A stretch of 40,098 nucleotides of DNA. It comes from Aphanocapsa sp. GSE-SYN-MK-11-07L (GTDB lineage: Bacteria > Cyanobacteriota > Cyanobacteriia > Thermosynechococcales > Thermosynechococcaceae). The translations under genes were made by a program, and so were the position numbers. Below are positions 1 through 7,989 of the stretch, piece after piece (within the stretch, counting starts at the first letter, position 1; each line of letters opens with the position of its first letter). A model generated the notes under the pieces. That model was not told the origin of the DNA and did not search any database. It saw only the letters and a program-made list of their open reading frames with translations. The stretch is taken from the NCBI GenBank assembly GCA_019359715.1, contig JAHHGS010000109.1, positions 1 through 40,098 on the forward strand, written 5' to 3'.

Positions 1-102
1 TTGCCAGAGAATCATGAGGGAATGGTGTATGTTGCCATGATTCGCTTGATGCTACGGCGATTAGACAACAATCGCAGAAGGTGGAAAAAAGAAACAGCTT
101 AA
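1..102 (+). pseudogene. C-terminal end of an IS transposase (IS5-like), cut by the window edge
   Basis: The plus-strand frame is open from base 1 to the TAA at 100-102 and encodes 33 residues. It contains the segment MVYVAMIRLMLRRL followed by a basic tail (RRRWKK). That run resembles, from memory, the C-terminus of IS5-family transposases common in cyanobacteria. Only this end is visible, so it cannot be decided whether the element is intact to the left. No clear terminal inverted repeat was found in the 32 bases that follow it. Confidence 0.55.
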
Positions 103-134
103 CTAACATTTACAAACATTCTCTTAGAGTCAGC

Positions 135-341
135 TTAAAAGACCTGATCTTCCATCCCGATCCACCATTCTCCAAGCTGCATCAAGTCTTGGTGGATGTC
201 TGCTAAGGCGGCTGCGTAGTCTTCAGAGGTGATCTCGGACTTTCGCTCTTGCAGCTTCTTTAAGCGGAGTTGAGCCAGCAGCCAAGGTTTGCTGATGCCA
301 TTGGTGTCCTCAATATATCGAGCCAAGTCGTCGCTGTTCAT
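135..341 (-). CDS. Small conserved cyanobacterial protein of unknown function (68 aa)
   Basis: This is a soluble, mostly helical, acidic protein rich in Leu, Glu and Lys (segments KPWLLAQLRLKKLQERK and DYAAALADIHQDLMQLGEWW). It has no signal peptide or membrane segment. I chose the ATG at 341 because an AGGAG lies 11 nt upstream. The frame stays open to 569, but that longer version would run into the 3' end of the methyltransferase gene and its extra residues do not look like protein. It is co-directional with that methyltransferase, 89 bp downstream of it. I recognise the type as a cyanobacterial hypothetical but know of no function. Confidence 0.7.
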   Translation of the reverse strand: MNSDDLARYIEDTNGISKPWLLAQLRLKKLQERKSEITSEDYAAALADIHQDLMQLGEWWIGMEDQVF

Positions 342-430
342 GGCATTTTTAACTCCTGTACCTGCCCTGATTTTATAGCAATCGCTGGGGTTGGACAGCG
401 ATCGCCACCCAGGTGAGAACAGAAATGTTT

Positions 431-1381
431 TCAAGTCATTGGCTGTGAAGTCCACTTGTAAGGCAAATCCAACGGTTCTATCAGGGGTGGTGCTGCCTGG
501 TTGGTATTTTGCAGCAGAATTGTAAATCCGCCCGCCCCCAAACCTGACTGTGGCCAGAGCCGGTAGCAAGGTAAATCACTCAGATGGGATTGGTAAGCCT
601 GTAAATGAGGCACAGCTAGAGGCTGAAACTGCGGAAAGCGGGCTAAAAACCAACTGCTCACCTGCTCGTTTTCTTCGGGCGAAAAAGCACAGGTCATATA
701 AGCTAGATAGCCCTGTGGGGCAACCAGTTGGGCCGCATTGGCTAAAATTCGCTTTTGCCGATTGGCATTTTGGTTAATTGTGACCGGATGAAAACAGCCC
801 GGCGCTTTCTCGCCTTTAGCCAGTAGAGATTGCCCCGTACAGGGAGCATCGACGATCGCCACTGTCGCCTGTTCCGGTAGCTGCTCTGCCAAGATCTGGG
901 AGTCTAAGCTGACAACAGCGGCAGGATCAGCCTGACAGCGGCGAAGATTACTGATTAACATGCCCAGTCGTTTACCAATCACTTCGTTACTGAGCAGAAA
1001 TTGAGGCTGCAATGCTTGAGCCGCAAACAGACTTTTGCCGCCCGGTGCCGCGCAGAGGTCAACCACTAGGGCGGGCTGAGCGGGAAGGGTTAAAAGTGGG
1101 CTAGCCGCAAAAACAGAAGAAAAGTCTAGACAGTAGTAGTAGCCCTGCTGATGCCACTCATGCTGACCGGGGCGAGTTGAGACAGCCAGGCGATCGACAA
1201 ATTCCGGCTGCCAAGGTAAGGGAGGGGCGATCGCAAACGGCAGTGATTCTGGGCGAGGCCGATTCCAGAGAATGCAAGGGGAAAGAGGCTGAGGCTGAAC
1301 CAAGGCTTGGATAAATGCTGACTGCTGAGCCGAATCAGCCCACAGCCGCCGCGCAAATTTCAGCAGCAAATTAGACGGCAT
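431..1381 (-). CDS. RsmB/NOP-family RNA (cytosine-5) methyltransferase
   Basis: This is a predicted SAM-dependent m5C methyltransferase acting on rRNA or tRNA in the cytoplasm. The SAM-binding motif I reads VVDLCAAPGGKSLFAA at about residues 106-121. Motif IV, DAPCTGQS, places one catalytic cysteine at 181. Motif VI, YMTCAFSPEENE, places the second at 231. Both cysteines required by the Nop2/Sun mechanism are therefore present. At 316 residues it is shorter than E. coli RsmB and lacks the NusB-like N-terminal domain, as do many cyanobacterial members. The modified base cannot be told from sequence. It is the first of two co-directional minus-strand genes, with the 68-residue protein downstream. 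Confidence 0.88.
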   Translation of the reverse strand: MPSNLLLKFARRLWADSAQQSAFIQALVQPQPLSPCILWNRPRPESLPFAIAPPLPWQPEFVDRLAVSTRPGQHEWHQQGYYYCLDFSSVFAASPLLTLPAQPALVVDLCAAPGGKSLFAAQALQPQFLLSNEVIGKRLGMLISNLRRCQADPAAVVSLDSQILAEQLPEQATVAIVDAPCTGQSLLAKGEKAPGCFHPVTINQNANRQKRILANAAQLVAPQGYLAYMTCAFSPEENEQVSSWFLARFPQFQPLAVPHLQAYQSHLSDLPCYRLWPQSGLGAGGFTILLQNTNQAAPPLIEPLDLPYKWTSQPMT

Positions 1382-1425
1382 TGGTTAACAGAAGAGTCTT
1401 GAAATACCGAGATTTTCAGGATTAA

Positions 1426-1905
1426 TCACTCAAGCTTTTTCTGCAAGCGCTTAATGTTGCTGGCTCGGCCAAAAATGGTGGCTGTGCCCTCCGCAACCTG
1501 CACCAAAATACTGCCAGAGAGCCAGTGTCGCAGCGCCGATCGCTGATAGACCTGATAGCCGCCCTCTAGCTCGGATTTTGGTGTGTAGCCCAAATCGCTG
1601 AGGGCTTGATTTAACTGGGTTTTAAATGCTTTGGGGTTGGCAACTGCGTTCGGTTTTGCCGTCCCGCAGGGAATCGCCAGCGACACGGTGCGATTAAAGT
1701 AAGCTCCAGCCAAACCGGCCAGCAAGCCAGGAATAATCCCAAACCGAAAAGGTTCTCCGGTCGCCAGCTCCAAATTAAATGCCTGAGCAGAAGACAGAGC
1801 TGCAATGAGGGTTGCGCCTGTAAAGTAGTACAGAAACGTCGGTAGCCAACCAACGGTTTGGAGGGTTGGAGCAGCGGTTTGCTCGACTTCAAGACGATCT
1901 GCCAT
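1426..1905 (-). CDS. Conserved cyanobacterial membrane protein of unknown function (159 aa)
   Basis: The N-terminal half holds two hydrophobic segments: about residues 20-42 (LPTFLYYFTGATLIAALSSA) and 56-71 (GIIPGLLAGLAGAYFN). The C-terminal half, about 85-159, is soluble, contains ALSDLGYTPKSELEGGYQVY, and ends in a basic IKRLQKKLE tail. The layout suggests a two-helix membrane anchor carrying a small alpha/beta domain, probably cytoplasmic. It lies 44 bp upstream of the RNA methyltransferase on the same strand, but no functional link is evident. I do not recognise a named family. Confidence 0.75.
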   Translation of the reverse strand: MADRLEVEQTAAPTLQTVGWLPTFLYYFTGATLIAALSSAQAFNLELATGEPFRFGIIPGLLAGLAGAYFNRTVSLAIPCGTAKPNAVANPKAFKTQLNQALSDLGYTPKSELEGGYQVYQRSALRHWLSGSILVQVAEGTATIFGRASNIKRLQKKLE

Positions 1906-2090
1906 CGCGAAAATTCACACCGAACTGAATGGCATTAGTCTAGGACATTCTCAGCGCTTGTGAGGATAATCGCTTTTGCCCTGCTCTCAATTCCAAGTTT
2001 TTAATGTCACGGAAAATTGCCCCATAGCGCTATCAATGGAACAGAGCACAGATGCTAAAATAGCTGGGTTATTTCACCCCAGACTGATCC

Positions 2091-2609
2091 TTGAGTCAAT
2101 CTATAGACGTAGTTGAAGCCAATGCGCCTGGGCTAGATGAGTTCTTACAAGAACTAGCCACGATTCAGCAAACTGGCTCTAAGAGAATTGCCCTGCTTGG
2201 CTCTCGTCATGTTCCGATCACTCATCAGCACTTGATTGAGATGATGAGCTATGCCTTAGTATTAGCGGGGAATCGCCTCATGACTTCTGGTGCAACTGGC
2301 ACCAATGCGGCGGCGATTCGAGGTGCGATGCGGGCTGACCCAAATCTGCTGACGGTGGTTCTGCCTCAAAGTATGCAGCGCCAGCCCCGTGAGTCGCGCA
2401 AGCAGCTCGACCAAGTTATGCATTTGGTTGAAAAACCAGAAAACGATCATTTGTCGCTGGCAGAAGCCAGCAGCCTTTGCAATCAGGAAATTATCGATCG
2501 CTGTCAACAACTGATTTGCTTTGCGTTTCACGATAGCCAAACCCTGCTCCAAACCTGTCAGCTCGCGGAGGAACAGCATAAAGTTGTGACGCTATTTTAT
2601 TTTGACTGA
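2091..2609 (+). CDS. DprA/LOG-like Rossmann protein (cyanobacterial 'DNA recombination-mediator protein A')
   Basis: This 172-residue protein starts with TTG (SQSIDVVEANAPG). It has the Rossmann-like signatures of the DprA/lysine-decarboxylase-like superfamily: IALLGSRHVP near residue 33 and MTSGATGTNAAAIRGAMRA near 64. These form a nucleotide or phosphate pocket. Full DprA is about 280-380 residues and loads RecA on ssDNA during transformation. This short cyanobacterial form lacks the extra SAM and winged-helix domains, so a DprA role should not be assumed. It stands alone, divergent from the membrane protein gene, with about 185 bp between them. Confidence 0.75.
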   Translation: MSQSIDVVEANAPGLDEFLQELATIQQTGSKRIALLGSRHVPITHQHLIEMMSYALVLAGNRLMTSGATGTNAAAIRGAMRADPNLLTVVLPQSMQRQPRESRKQLDQVMHLVEKPENDHLSLAEASSLCNQEIIDRCQQLICFAFHDSQTLLQTCQLAEEQHKVVTLFYFD

Positions 2610-2774
2610 GCGTTTTGCTGCAAGATTGGGGGTTGACTTTAAAATTAATTTGAGAATTTGCGGCTGGTCACGTCAAGGCAATGAAAGCCGATCGCTCTCC
2701 CCAATTTTCTAGCGCAAGTGATAATGTTTAGGGTAGTTTGGTTCTGACATCGCCTGGCAAGTAGGTAGAGTGCT

Positions 2775-3146
2775 ATGAGCACAGTAATGGTTGTAGATGA
2801 TAGTCCGACCCTGCGGGCAATGATTGCTGAAGTCCTCTCCAGATACGGGCTAACAGTGGTTGAGGCCTGCGATGGCGTTGATGCTAAGGAAAAAATTCAG
2901 GCCAACTGCCCTGACCTTGTGATCATGGATGTTGTGATGCCGCGCATGAACGGCTATGAGCTTTGTCGCTGGGTGAAGGGGGAACCCAAGTCTGAAAACG
3001 TGCCGGTGATTATGTGTACGACCAAAAGCGAAGATTTCGATCGCCACTGGGCGATGAGGCAAAAAGCGGATGCTTACATCACCAAACCCTTTCAGCCCAC
3101 AGAGCTAATTACCAAAGTCAAAGAGCTGCTGAAGCAATCTGTTTGA
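2775..3146 (+). CDS. CheY/PilH-like single-domain response regulator
   Basis: This 123-residue receiver domain has no output domain. Visible signatures are the acidic pair VVDD (D8, D9), the phospho-acceptor D52 in IMDVVMPRMNG, the switch threonines near 82-83 (CTTK), and the conserved lysine K104 in ITKPF. It should receive phosphate from a histidine kinase or CheA-like protein and act by protein-protein contact. Cyanobacterial relatives serve type IV pilus motility or phototaxis, but no pil/pix genes are adjacent, so that role is inference. The next gene starts 2 nt after the stop, implying co-transcription. Confidence 0.88.
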   Translation: MSTVMVVDDSPTLRAMIAEVLSRYGLTVVEACDGVDAKEKIQANCPDLVIMDVVMPRMNGYELCRWVKGEPKSENVPVIMCTTKSEDFDRHWAMRQKADAYITKPFQPTELITKVKELLKQSV

Positions 3147-3148
3147 GC

Positions 3149-3592
3149 ATGAGCATCCGCTTAACCAGAGTTTTATCGCCGCGATTAAACGATGATGCTA
3201 ATGAGTTTCCGCCTGCAATGCCGACTCATCCTTGGGTAGCCGGGCAAATCTTCTACAGTCCGGGCGGGCATTGGTGCTATCGCGTGGTTGGCCCCTGCTG
3301 CCGCCTGTTCGATCGCGAGCAATTGCCTTGGCCCTGCTGCCGCCTCCAGTGGCGAGGCAAGGAACCGAGTTGGCGGCGAGTTGGTAAGCGGTTGACCCCA
3401 GACATGGCCACCAAAAAACATCCCTCCTACTCGGTGCAAATTTTAGGGCAGGGCGCTAAAGACCCGTTTGTAATTACCCTTTACACCGTCAAACTGTCTG
3501 CTGCCGAGCGGGAATGGTGGTGTGCAAAAAAATCGAGCACTATTTGCTCCAGCACCTCTGGCGAGGCTGAGGAAACCAGAATCGACGGATAA
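3149..3592 (+). CDS. Hypothetical protein co-transcribed with the response regulator (147 aa)
   Basis: The ATG lies 2 nt after the response-regulator stop, so the two genes are almost certainly one transcript. The protein is rich in Cys, Trp and Arg, with GQIFYSPGGHWCYRVVG, CCRLFDREQLPWPCCRLQW and HPSYSVQILGQ. The repeated Cys pairs suggest metal binding or a compact beta fold. No signal peptide or membrane segment is seen. The last 37 or so codons overlap the 3' end of the opposing MMADHC-like gene by 112 bp. That tail is low in complexity (SSTICSSTSGEAEE) and may be a recent extension after loss of an earlier stop. Function unknown. Confidence 0.6.
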   Translation: MSIRLTRVLSPRLNDDANEFPPAMPTHPWVAGQIFYSPGGHWCYRVVGPCCRLFDREQLPWPCCRLQWRGKEPSWRRVGKRLTPDMATKKHPSYSVQILGQGAKDPFVITLYTVKLSAAEREWWCAKKSSTICSSTSGEAEETRIDG

Positions 3593-3978
3593 ACGGCACT
3601 GCCCCAGGTGGGATGCTGAATGATCAGACAGCCGCCCTGGGGTAGGGCGGGATAGCCCAGGGTGGTCCGTACTACGGCAATATCGTCCAAATGCAGCGTA
3701 CCGGGCTGCGAAAACAGCGGCCAGCCTGTGCGGGGGTCAAACAGTTCTGCCTGATAGGCTTGGGATGTGAGCTGAGCAATCAACCGATCGCCAAATTGAA
3801 TGAACTGCTGCCGCAGTCTGCGTTTTTCCTTTTCGGTTGCCGGGGTGCGACGCAGGAGCGACTGATTTGCCTGTTGCAGCACGATCAAAATTGACTGCAC
3901 AGGCTCCACCCAAGCTGGTAAAAGCTGATCTAGATGGATCTGGAGAAAAGGGTTGGGGGGATGAACTGACCACTGCAT
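3481..3978 (-). CDS. MMADHC-like protein (cobalamin-trafficking 'type D' family, cyanobacterial form)
   Basis: This 165-residue protein contains HPPNPFLQIHLDQLLP at the N-terminus, then SILIVLQQANQSLL, AELFDPRTGWPLFSQPGTL and HPTWGSAVYPSILVSSA. I recognise this as the family annotated in cyanobacteria as 'methylmalonic aciduria and homocystinuria type D protein'. In animals MMADHC routes cob(II)alamin to its enzymes, and its fold is related to nitroreductase-like flavoproteins. The bacterial role is unproven. The gene is convergent with, and overlaps, the 147-residue gene. It is divergent from secA across a 277-bp gap. Confidence 0.75.
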   Translation of the reverse strand: MQWSVHPPNPFLQIHLDQLLPAWVEPVQSILIVLQQANQSLLRRTPATEKEKRRLRQQFIQFGDRLIAQLTSQAYQAELFDPRTGWPLFSQPGTLHLDDIAVVRTTLGYPALPQGGCLIIQHPTWGSAVYPSILVSSASPEVLEQIVLDFFAHHHSRSAADSLTV

Positions 3979-4152
3979 AGGGCAAATCGGCAGTCAAAAA
4001 ATCACAATGGATTTAAGCGCGAAACGCTTCAGCTCTGGAGGCAGGGCCCAGCAGTGCTTTTTAGTATCGTACTCCGTTTGCTTGATGGGTCTGCCAGTAG
4101 GAGCTTGACAGCCCGTGCCTGCTCACGCTCAAACAATGGCAAAGTGATAGGA

Positions 4153-4167
4153 TTGTGATCATCACAA
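4153..4167. promoter_or_regulatory. 15-bp palindrome upstream of secA, possible operator
   Basis: TTGTGAT-C-ATCACAA is a perfect 7+1+7 inverted repeat, lying about 90 bp before the secA start. The rest of the 277-bp gap (3979-4255) contains no gene I can support. The half-site resembles the CRP half TGTGA, but the 3-bp spacing is wrong for CRP (6 bp). The cognate regulator is unknown. Confidence 0.35.
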
Positions 4168-4255
4168 CCAATCTGACCGAGCTTATTTTCGGCTTGACTG
4201 TATTTTGCGATCGCCTCTCTTTCCGCTGTCGTTCATTCCATCCTTACCGTAGACA

Positions 4256-7051
4256 ATGCTGAAAACTCTTCTGGGCAATCCCAACAAGCGCAAGCTCAAG
4301 AAATATCAGCCTGATGTGGTCGAAATCAACCTGCTGGAGGCCGAAGTGCAGGCCCTCAGCGATCAAGAGCTACAGGCTAAGACCGGAGAGTTTAAACAGC
4401 GTCTAGCCCAAGGTGCCGCTTTGGATGAATTGCTGCCGGAGTCCTTCGCGGTGGTGCGAGAAGCCTCGCGGCGAGTCCTGGGCTTACGTCACTTTGATGT
4501 CCAGCTCTTGGGTGGGATGATTTTGCACGACGGGCAGATTGCTGAGATGAAAACCGGGGAAGGTAAAACCTTGGTTTCCACCCTGCCTGCTTATTTAAAT
4601 GCCTTGACCGGCAAAGGCGTCCACGTGATTACCGTCAACGATTACCTGGCTCGCCGCGATGCGGAGTGGATGGGCCAAGTTCACCGCTTTTTGGGGCTGA
4701 GTGTGGGGCTAATTCAGCAGCCAATGCCGCCGGATGAGCGCCAAAAGAGCTACGCCTGCGATATTACCTACGGCACCAACAGCGAAATTGGCTTTGACTA
4801 CCTGCGCGACAACATGGCCACTTCAATGGCAGAAGTGGTGCAGCGCCCGTTTAACTTCGGGATTATTGACGAAGTGGATTCGGTGCTGATTGACGAGGCC
4901 CGGACGCCGCTGATTATTTCTGGGCAAGTCGAGCGCCCGACCGAAAAATATAAGCAAGCGACCCAAATTGCCTGGGCGCTGAAAAAAGAAGAGCACTACG
5001 AAGTGGATGAGAAAGCCCGCAACGTGCTGCTGACGGACGAGGGCTTTATTGAAGCTGAAAACATTTTGGGCGTCACCGATTTGTTCGACCCGCAAGACCC
5101 TTGGGCTCACTACGTTTTCAATGCGCTCAAAGCTAAAGAACTGTTCATGAAAGATGTCAACTACATTGTCCGCAATGACGAGGTGGTGATTGTCGATGAA
5201 TTTACCGGGCGCGTGATGCCCGGCCGGCGCTGGGGAGACGGACTGCACCAGGCGATCGAAGCCAAGGAAGAAGTCAACATTGAGAATGAATCGCAGACTT
5301 TAGCGACGATTACCTACCAAAACATGTTTTTGCTCTATCCGAAGCTGTCTGGGATGACCGGCACTGCCAAGACAGAAGAAGCCGAGCTAGAGAAAATCTA
5401 CAAGCTGGAAGTGACGATGGTGCCGACCAATCGCACTACTTGTCGCCAGGATGTCGCCGATGTAGTCTACAAAACCGAAGCGGCCAAGTGGCGAGCTGTC
5501 GCCGAAGAATGTGCTGAAATGCACGAGATCGGTCGGCCGGTGCTAGTCGGAACCACCAGCGTTGAAAAATCAGAGATTCTCGCACAGCTCTTGCAGCAAA
5601 ATCAGATTCCCCATAACTTGCTGAACGCCAAGCCCGAAAACGTGGAGCGAGAGTCAGAAATTGTCGCCCAAGCCGGTCGGAAAGGAGCGGTGACAATTTC
5701 CACCAACATGGCGGGGCGAGGCACAGACATTATTTTGGGGGGGAATGCTGACTATATGGCCCGGCTCAAACTGCGGGAATATTTTATGCCCCGAATTGTC
5801 ATGCCAGAGTCAGATGACCCAATGGCAATGATGCGGGTGATGCTAGCCGACAGCAAAGGCGGTGGGCAGGGATTTGGCACCAGCAGCAATCTGCCCCAAA
5901 AAACCTGGAAGGCTTCCCCGAATATTTTCCCGACCGAGTTATCTAAAGATGCTGAAAAACTGCTCAAATCAGCCGTCGAATTTGCAGTCAAGCAATATGG
6001 AGAGCGCAGTCTGCCGGAGCTGCAAGCCGAAGATGTGGTGGCGGTGGCCTGCGAGAAAGCCCCCACAGACGACCCAGTGATTCAGAAGCTGCGAGATGCT
6101 TATAATCAAGTCCGCCGGGAGTATGAAGCCTTAACCAGTACAGAACATAATGAAGTTGTGGGCGTCGGTGGTTTGCATGTGATTGGCACAGAACGTCACG
6201 AGTCGCGGCGAGTAGATAACCAACTGCGGGGTCGGGCCGGACGGCAGGGCGACCCTGGTTCGACCCGATTTTTCTTGAGCTTGGAAGACAATTTGCTGCG
6301 GATTTTTGGCGGCGATCGCGTAGCCGGTCTAATGAACGCTTTCCGGGTCGAAGAAGACATGCCAATCGAGTCGCGGATTCTCAGCAACAGCCTTGAGAAT
6401 GCTCAGAAAAAGGTGGAAACCTACTACTACGACATTCGCAAGCAGGTGTTTGAGTACGACGAGGTGATGAACAATCAGCGGCGAGCGATCTACGCGGAGC
6501 GGCGGCGGGTGCTGGAAGGCGAAGACCTCAAGGATCGGGTGCTAGAGTACGCCGAGCGCACCATGGACGACATTGTTGAAGCCTACGTTAACCCCGACCT
6601 GCCGCCAGAAGAATGGGATTTAACCAGCTTGGTTAACAAGGTGAAAGAATTTGTGATTTTGCTGGCTGACCTAGAACCGGAGCAGCTAGAAGACCTGAGT
6701 ATGCCAGAAATGCAGATGTTTCTGCATGAGCAAGTCCGAATTGCCTACGATCGCAAAGAAGCCGAAATCGATCGGCTCGAACCTGGACTGATGCGGCAAG
6801 CCGAACGGTTTTTCATTTTGCAGCAGATTGATATTCTTTGGCGTGAGCACCTCCAACAAATGGACGGGCTGCGGGAAGCGGTCGGGCTGCGCGGCTACGG
6901 TCAACAAGACCCCCTGGTGGAGTACAAGAGCGAAGGCTACGAGTTCTTCCTCGACATGATGACCGCCATCCGCCGGAATGTGGTTTACTCACTGTTCCAG
7001 TTCCAACCTCAAATGCAACCGCCGATGGAAACTGCGTCAGAAGTGGTTTAG
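4256..7051 (+). CDS. secA: Preprotein translocase ATPase SecA
   Basis: SecA is the motor that drives unfolded preproteins through SecYEG, here in both plasma and thylakoid membranes. The 931-residue protein has Walker [10 protein letters not shown] near residue 100, the DEAD-type box [17 protein letters not shown] near 208-224, [11 protein letters not shown] and [17 protein letters not shown] of NBD2, and the scaffold segment [26 protein letters not shown] near the end. It stops at [16 protein letters not shown] without the zinc-binding C-terminal tail of E. coli SecA, which is normal for cyanobacteria. The N-terminus ([19 protein letters not shown]) fits the family, so the start is secure although no strong ribosome site is seen. 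Confidence 0.98.
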   Translation: MLKTLLGNPNKRKLKKYQPDVVEINLLEAEVQALSDQELQAKTGEFKQRLAQGAALDELLPESFAVVREASRRVLGLRHFDVQLLGGMILHDGQIAEMKTGEGKTLVSTLPAYLNALTGKGVHVITVNDYLARRDAEWMGQVHRFLGLSVGLIQQPMPPDERQKSYACDITYGTNSEIGFDYLRDNMATSMAEVVQRPFNFGIIDEVDSVLIDEARTPLIISGQVERPTEKYKQATQIAWALKKEEHYEVDEKARNVLLTDEGFIEAENILGVTDLFDPQDPWAHYVFNALKAKELFMKDVNYIVRNDEVVIVDEFTGRVMPGRRWGDGLHQAIEAKEEVNIENESQTLATITYQNMFLLYPKLSGMTGTAKTEEAELEKIYKLEVTMVPTNRTTCRQDVADVVYKTEAAKWRAVAEECAEMHEIGRPVLVGTTSVEKSEILAQLLQQNQIPHNLLNAKPENVERESEIVAQAGRKGAVTISTNMAGRGTDIILGGNADYMARLKLREYFMPRIVMPESDDPMAMMRVMLADSKGGGQGFGTSSNLPQKTWKASPNIFPTELSKDAEKLLKSAVEFAVKQYGERSLPELQAEDVVAVACEKAPTDDPVIQKLRDAYNQVRREYEALTSTEHNEVVGVGGLHVIGTERHESRRVDNQLRGRAGRQGDPGSTRFFLSLEDNLLRIFGGDRVAGLMNAFRVEEDMPIESRILSNSLENAQKKVETYYYDIRKQVFEYDEVMNNQRRAIYAERRRVLEGEDLKDRVLEYAERTMDDIVEAYVNPDLPPEEWDLTSLVNKVKEFVILLADLEPEQLEDLSMPEMQMFLHEQVRIAYDRKEAEIDRLEPGLMRQAERFFILQQIDILWREHLQQMDGLREAVGLRGYGQQDPLVEYKSEGYEFFLDMMTAIRRNVVYSLFQFQPQMQPPMETASEVV

Positions 7052-7125
7052 GGGGAAGAAGCTGCGCGAACGTCCTTTTGCCTTTCTGCTGGCGTGATAA
7101 TCTGAACAAAATCTGAGGATTGGTT

Positions 7126-7494
7126 GTGAAAAAGTTGGGTTTGGGGTTAGTTTCGTGTGGGTTGGTGGTATGCTTGCAACTGCCGTTGCTGGCCCAATCG
7201 GTGCCCAAAAAGCTCAAAAAAGGGATGAACTGGAGCGTAGCCAGAAACCTAATTCTTGAAAAGGGCTGGCAGCCCGTTGCTAGAAATACCTCGCTGGGTG
7301 AGGCGATCGCCAATCCATCTCCCTACCAAACAATCCTGATTCAGCTTTATCCAGAAATGAGTTCCTGCACTTCTATGGGCGTTGAAGTTTGCCAATTTAA
7401 GTTCGTGAATAGAAAAGGCAAATCTTTGCAAGTTTTAACCCTTTACACACCCGGTTTTTTAGAGCCTTTGGTTGATCAGTGGACGACAAAATAG
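7126..7494 (+). CDS. Small secreted protein of unknown function (122 aa)
   Basis: I chose the GTG at 7126 because CTGAGGA at 7113-7119 is correctly spaced for it. A TTG at 7120 abuts that site and is unlikely. The protein opens with a Sec signal peptide (MKKLGLGLVSCGLVVCLQ, cleavage near LLA-QS). The mature part of about 97 residues contains MNWSVARNLILEKGWQPV, a motif seen in small cyanobacterial periplasmic proteins. A cysteine pair (SSCTSMGVEVCQF) could form a disulfide. It lies between secA and smpB on the same strand. Function unknown. Confidence 0.72.
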   Translation: MKKLGLGLVSCGLVVCLQLPLLAQSVPKKLKKGMNWSVARNLILEKGWQPVARNTSLGEAIANPSPYQTILIQLYPEMSSCTSMGVEVCQFKFVNRKGKSLQVLTLYTPGFLEPLVDQWTTK

Positions 7495-7526
7495 GTGCTG
7501 CCCAGCCCGTACAGTAAACTGAGACT

Positions 7527-7985
7527 ATGAGCGAAGCCTACAAAATTGTCAGCGATAATCGTCAAGCCCGGTTTTTATTTGAGATTTTAGAAACCTATGA
7601 AGCTGGGATTGAGCTAATGGGAACGGAAGTAAAGTCAATTCGAGCCGGTAAGATTAATCTGCGAGATGGGTTTGCGCGCATTCGCAACGGCGAAATTTTT
7701 TTGATGAATGTGCATATTTCACCCTGCCAAAATGCCAGCCAGGTGTTTAACCACGACCCCCGCCGCACTCGCAAGCTGCTCCTACATCGCCAAGAAATTC
7801 GCAAGCTGATCGGCAAAGTTGAGCAAAAGGGCTTAACCTTAGTGCCGCTCAAAATGTACCTTAAAGGCGGCTGGCTGAAGGTGGATATTGCCCTCGCCAA
7901 GGGCAAAAAACTTTACGATAAGCGGGAAGACCTGAAGCAGCGCCAAGACAAGCGAGATATGGAACGGGCAATGAAGCAACGTTAA
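7527..7985 (+). CDS. smpB: SsrA-binding protein SmpB
   Basis: SmpB binds tmRNA and delivers it to stalled ribosomes for trans-translation. The 152-residue protein shows family signatures throughout: SDNRQARFLFEILETYEAGI, LMGTEVKSIRAGKINLRDGF, HISPCQNAS, and the C-terminal tail LAKGKKLYDKREDLKQRQ that mimics the mRNA path. Length and start are typical. The tmRNA gene is not in this window. The gene ends only 4 bp from the convergent end of ictB, with no obvious terminator between. Confidence 0.97.
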   Translation: MSEAYKIVSDNRQARFLFEILETYEAGIELMGTEVKSIRAGKINLRDGFARIRNGEIFLMNVHISPCQNASQVFNHDPRRTRKLLLHRQEIRKLIGKVEQKGLTLVPLKMYLKGGWLKVDIALAKGKKLYDKREDLKQRQDKRDMERAMKQR

Positions 7986-7989
7986 TTTT

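Noticed and set aside
342-569. N-terminal extension of the 68-residue protein
   Set aside because: It overlaps the methyltransferase gene, has no good start context, and the added residues do not look like protein.
4153-4167. CRP/SYCRP1 site upstream of secA
   Set aside because: TGTGA half-sites are present but separated by 3 bp instead of 6.
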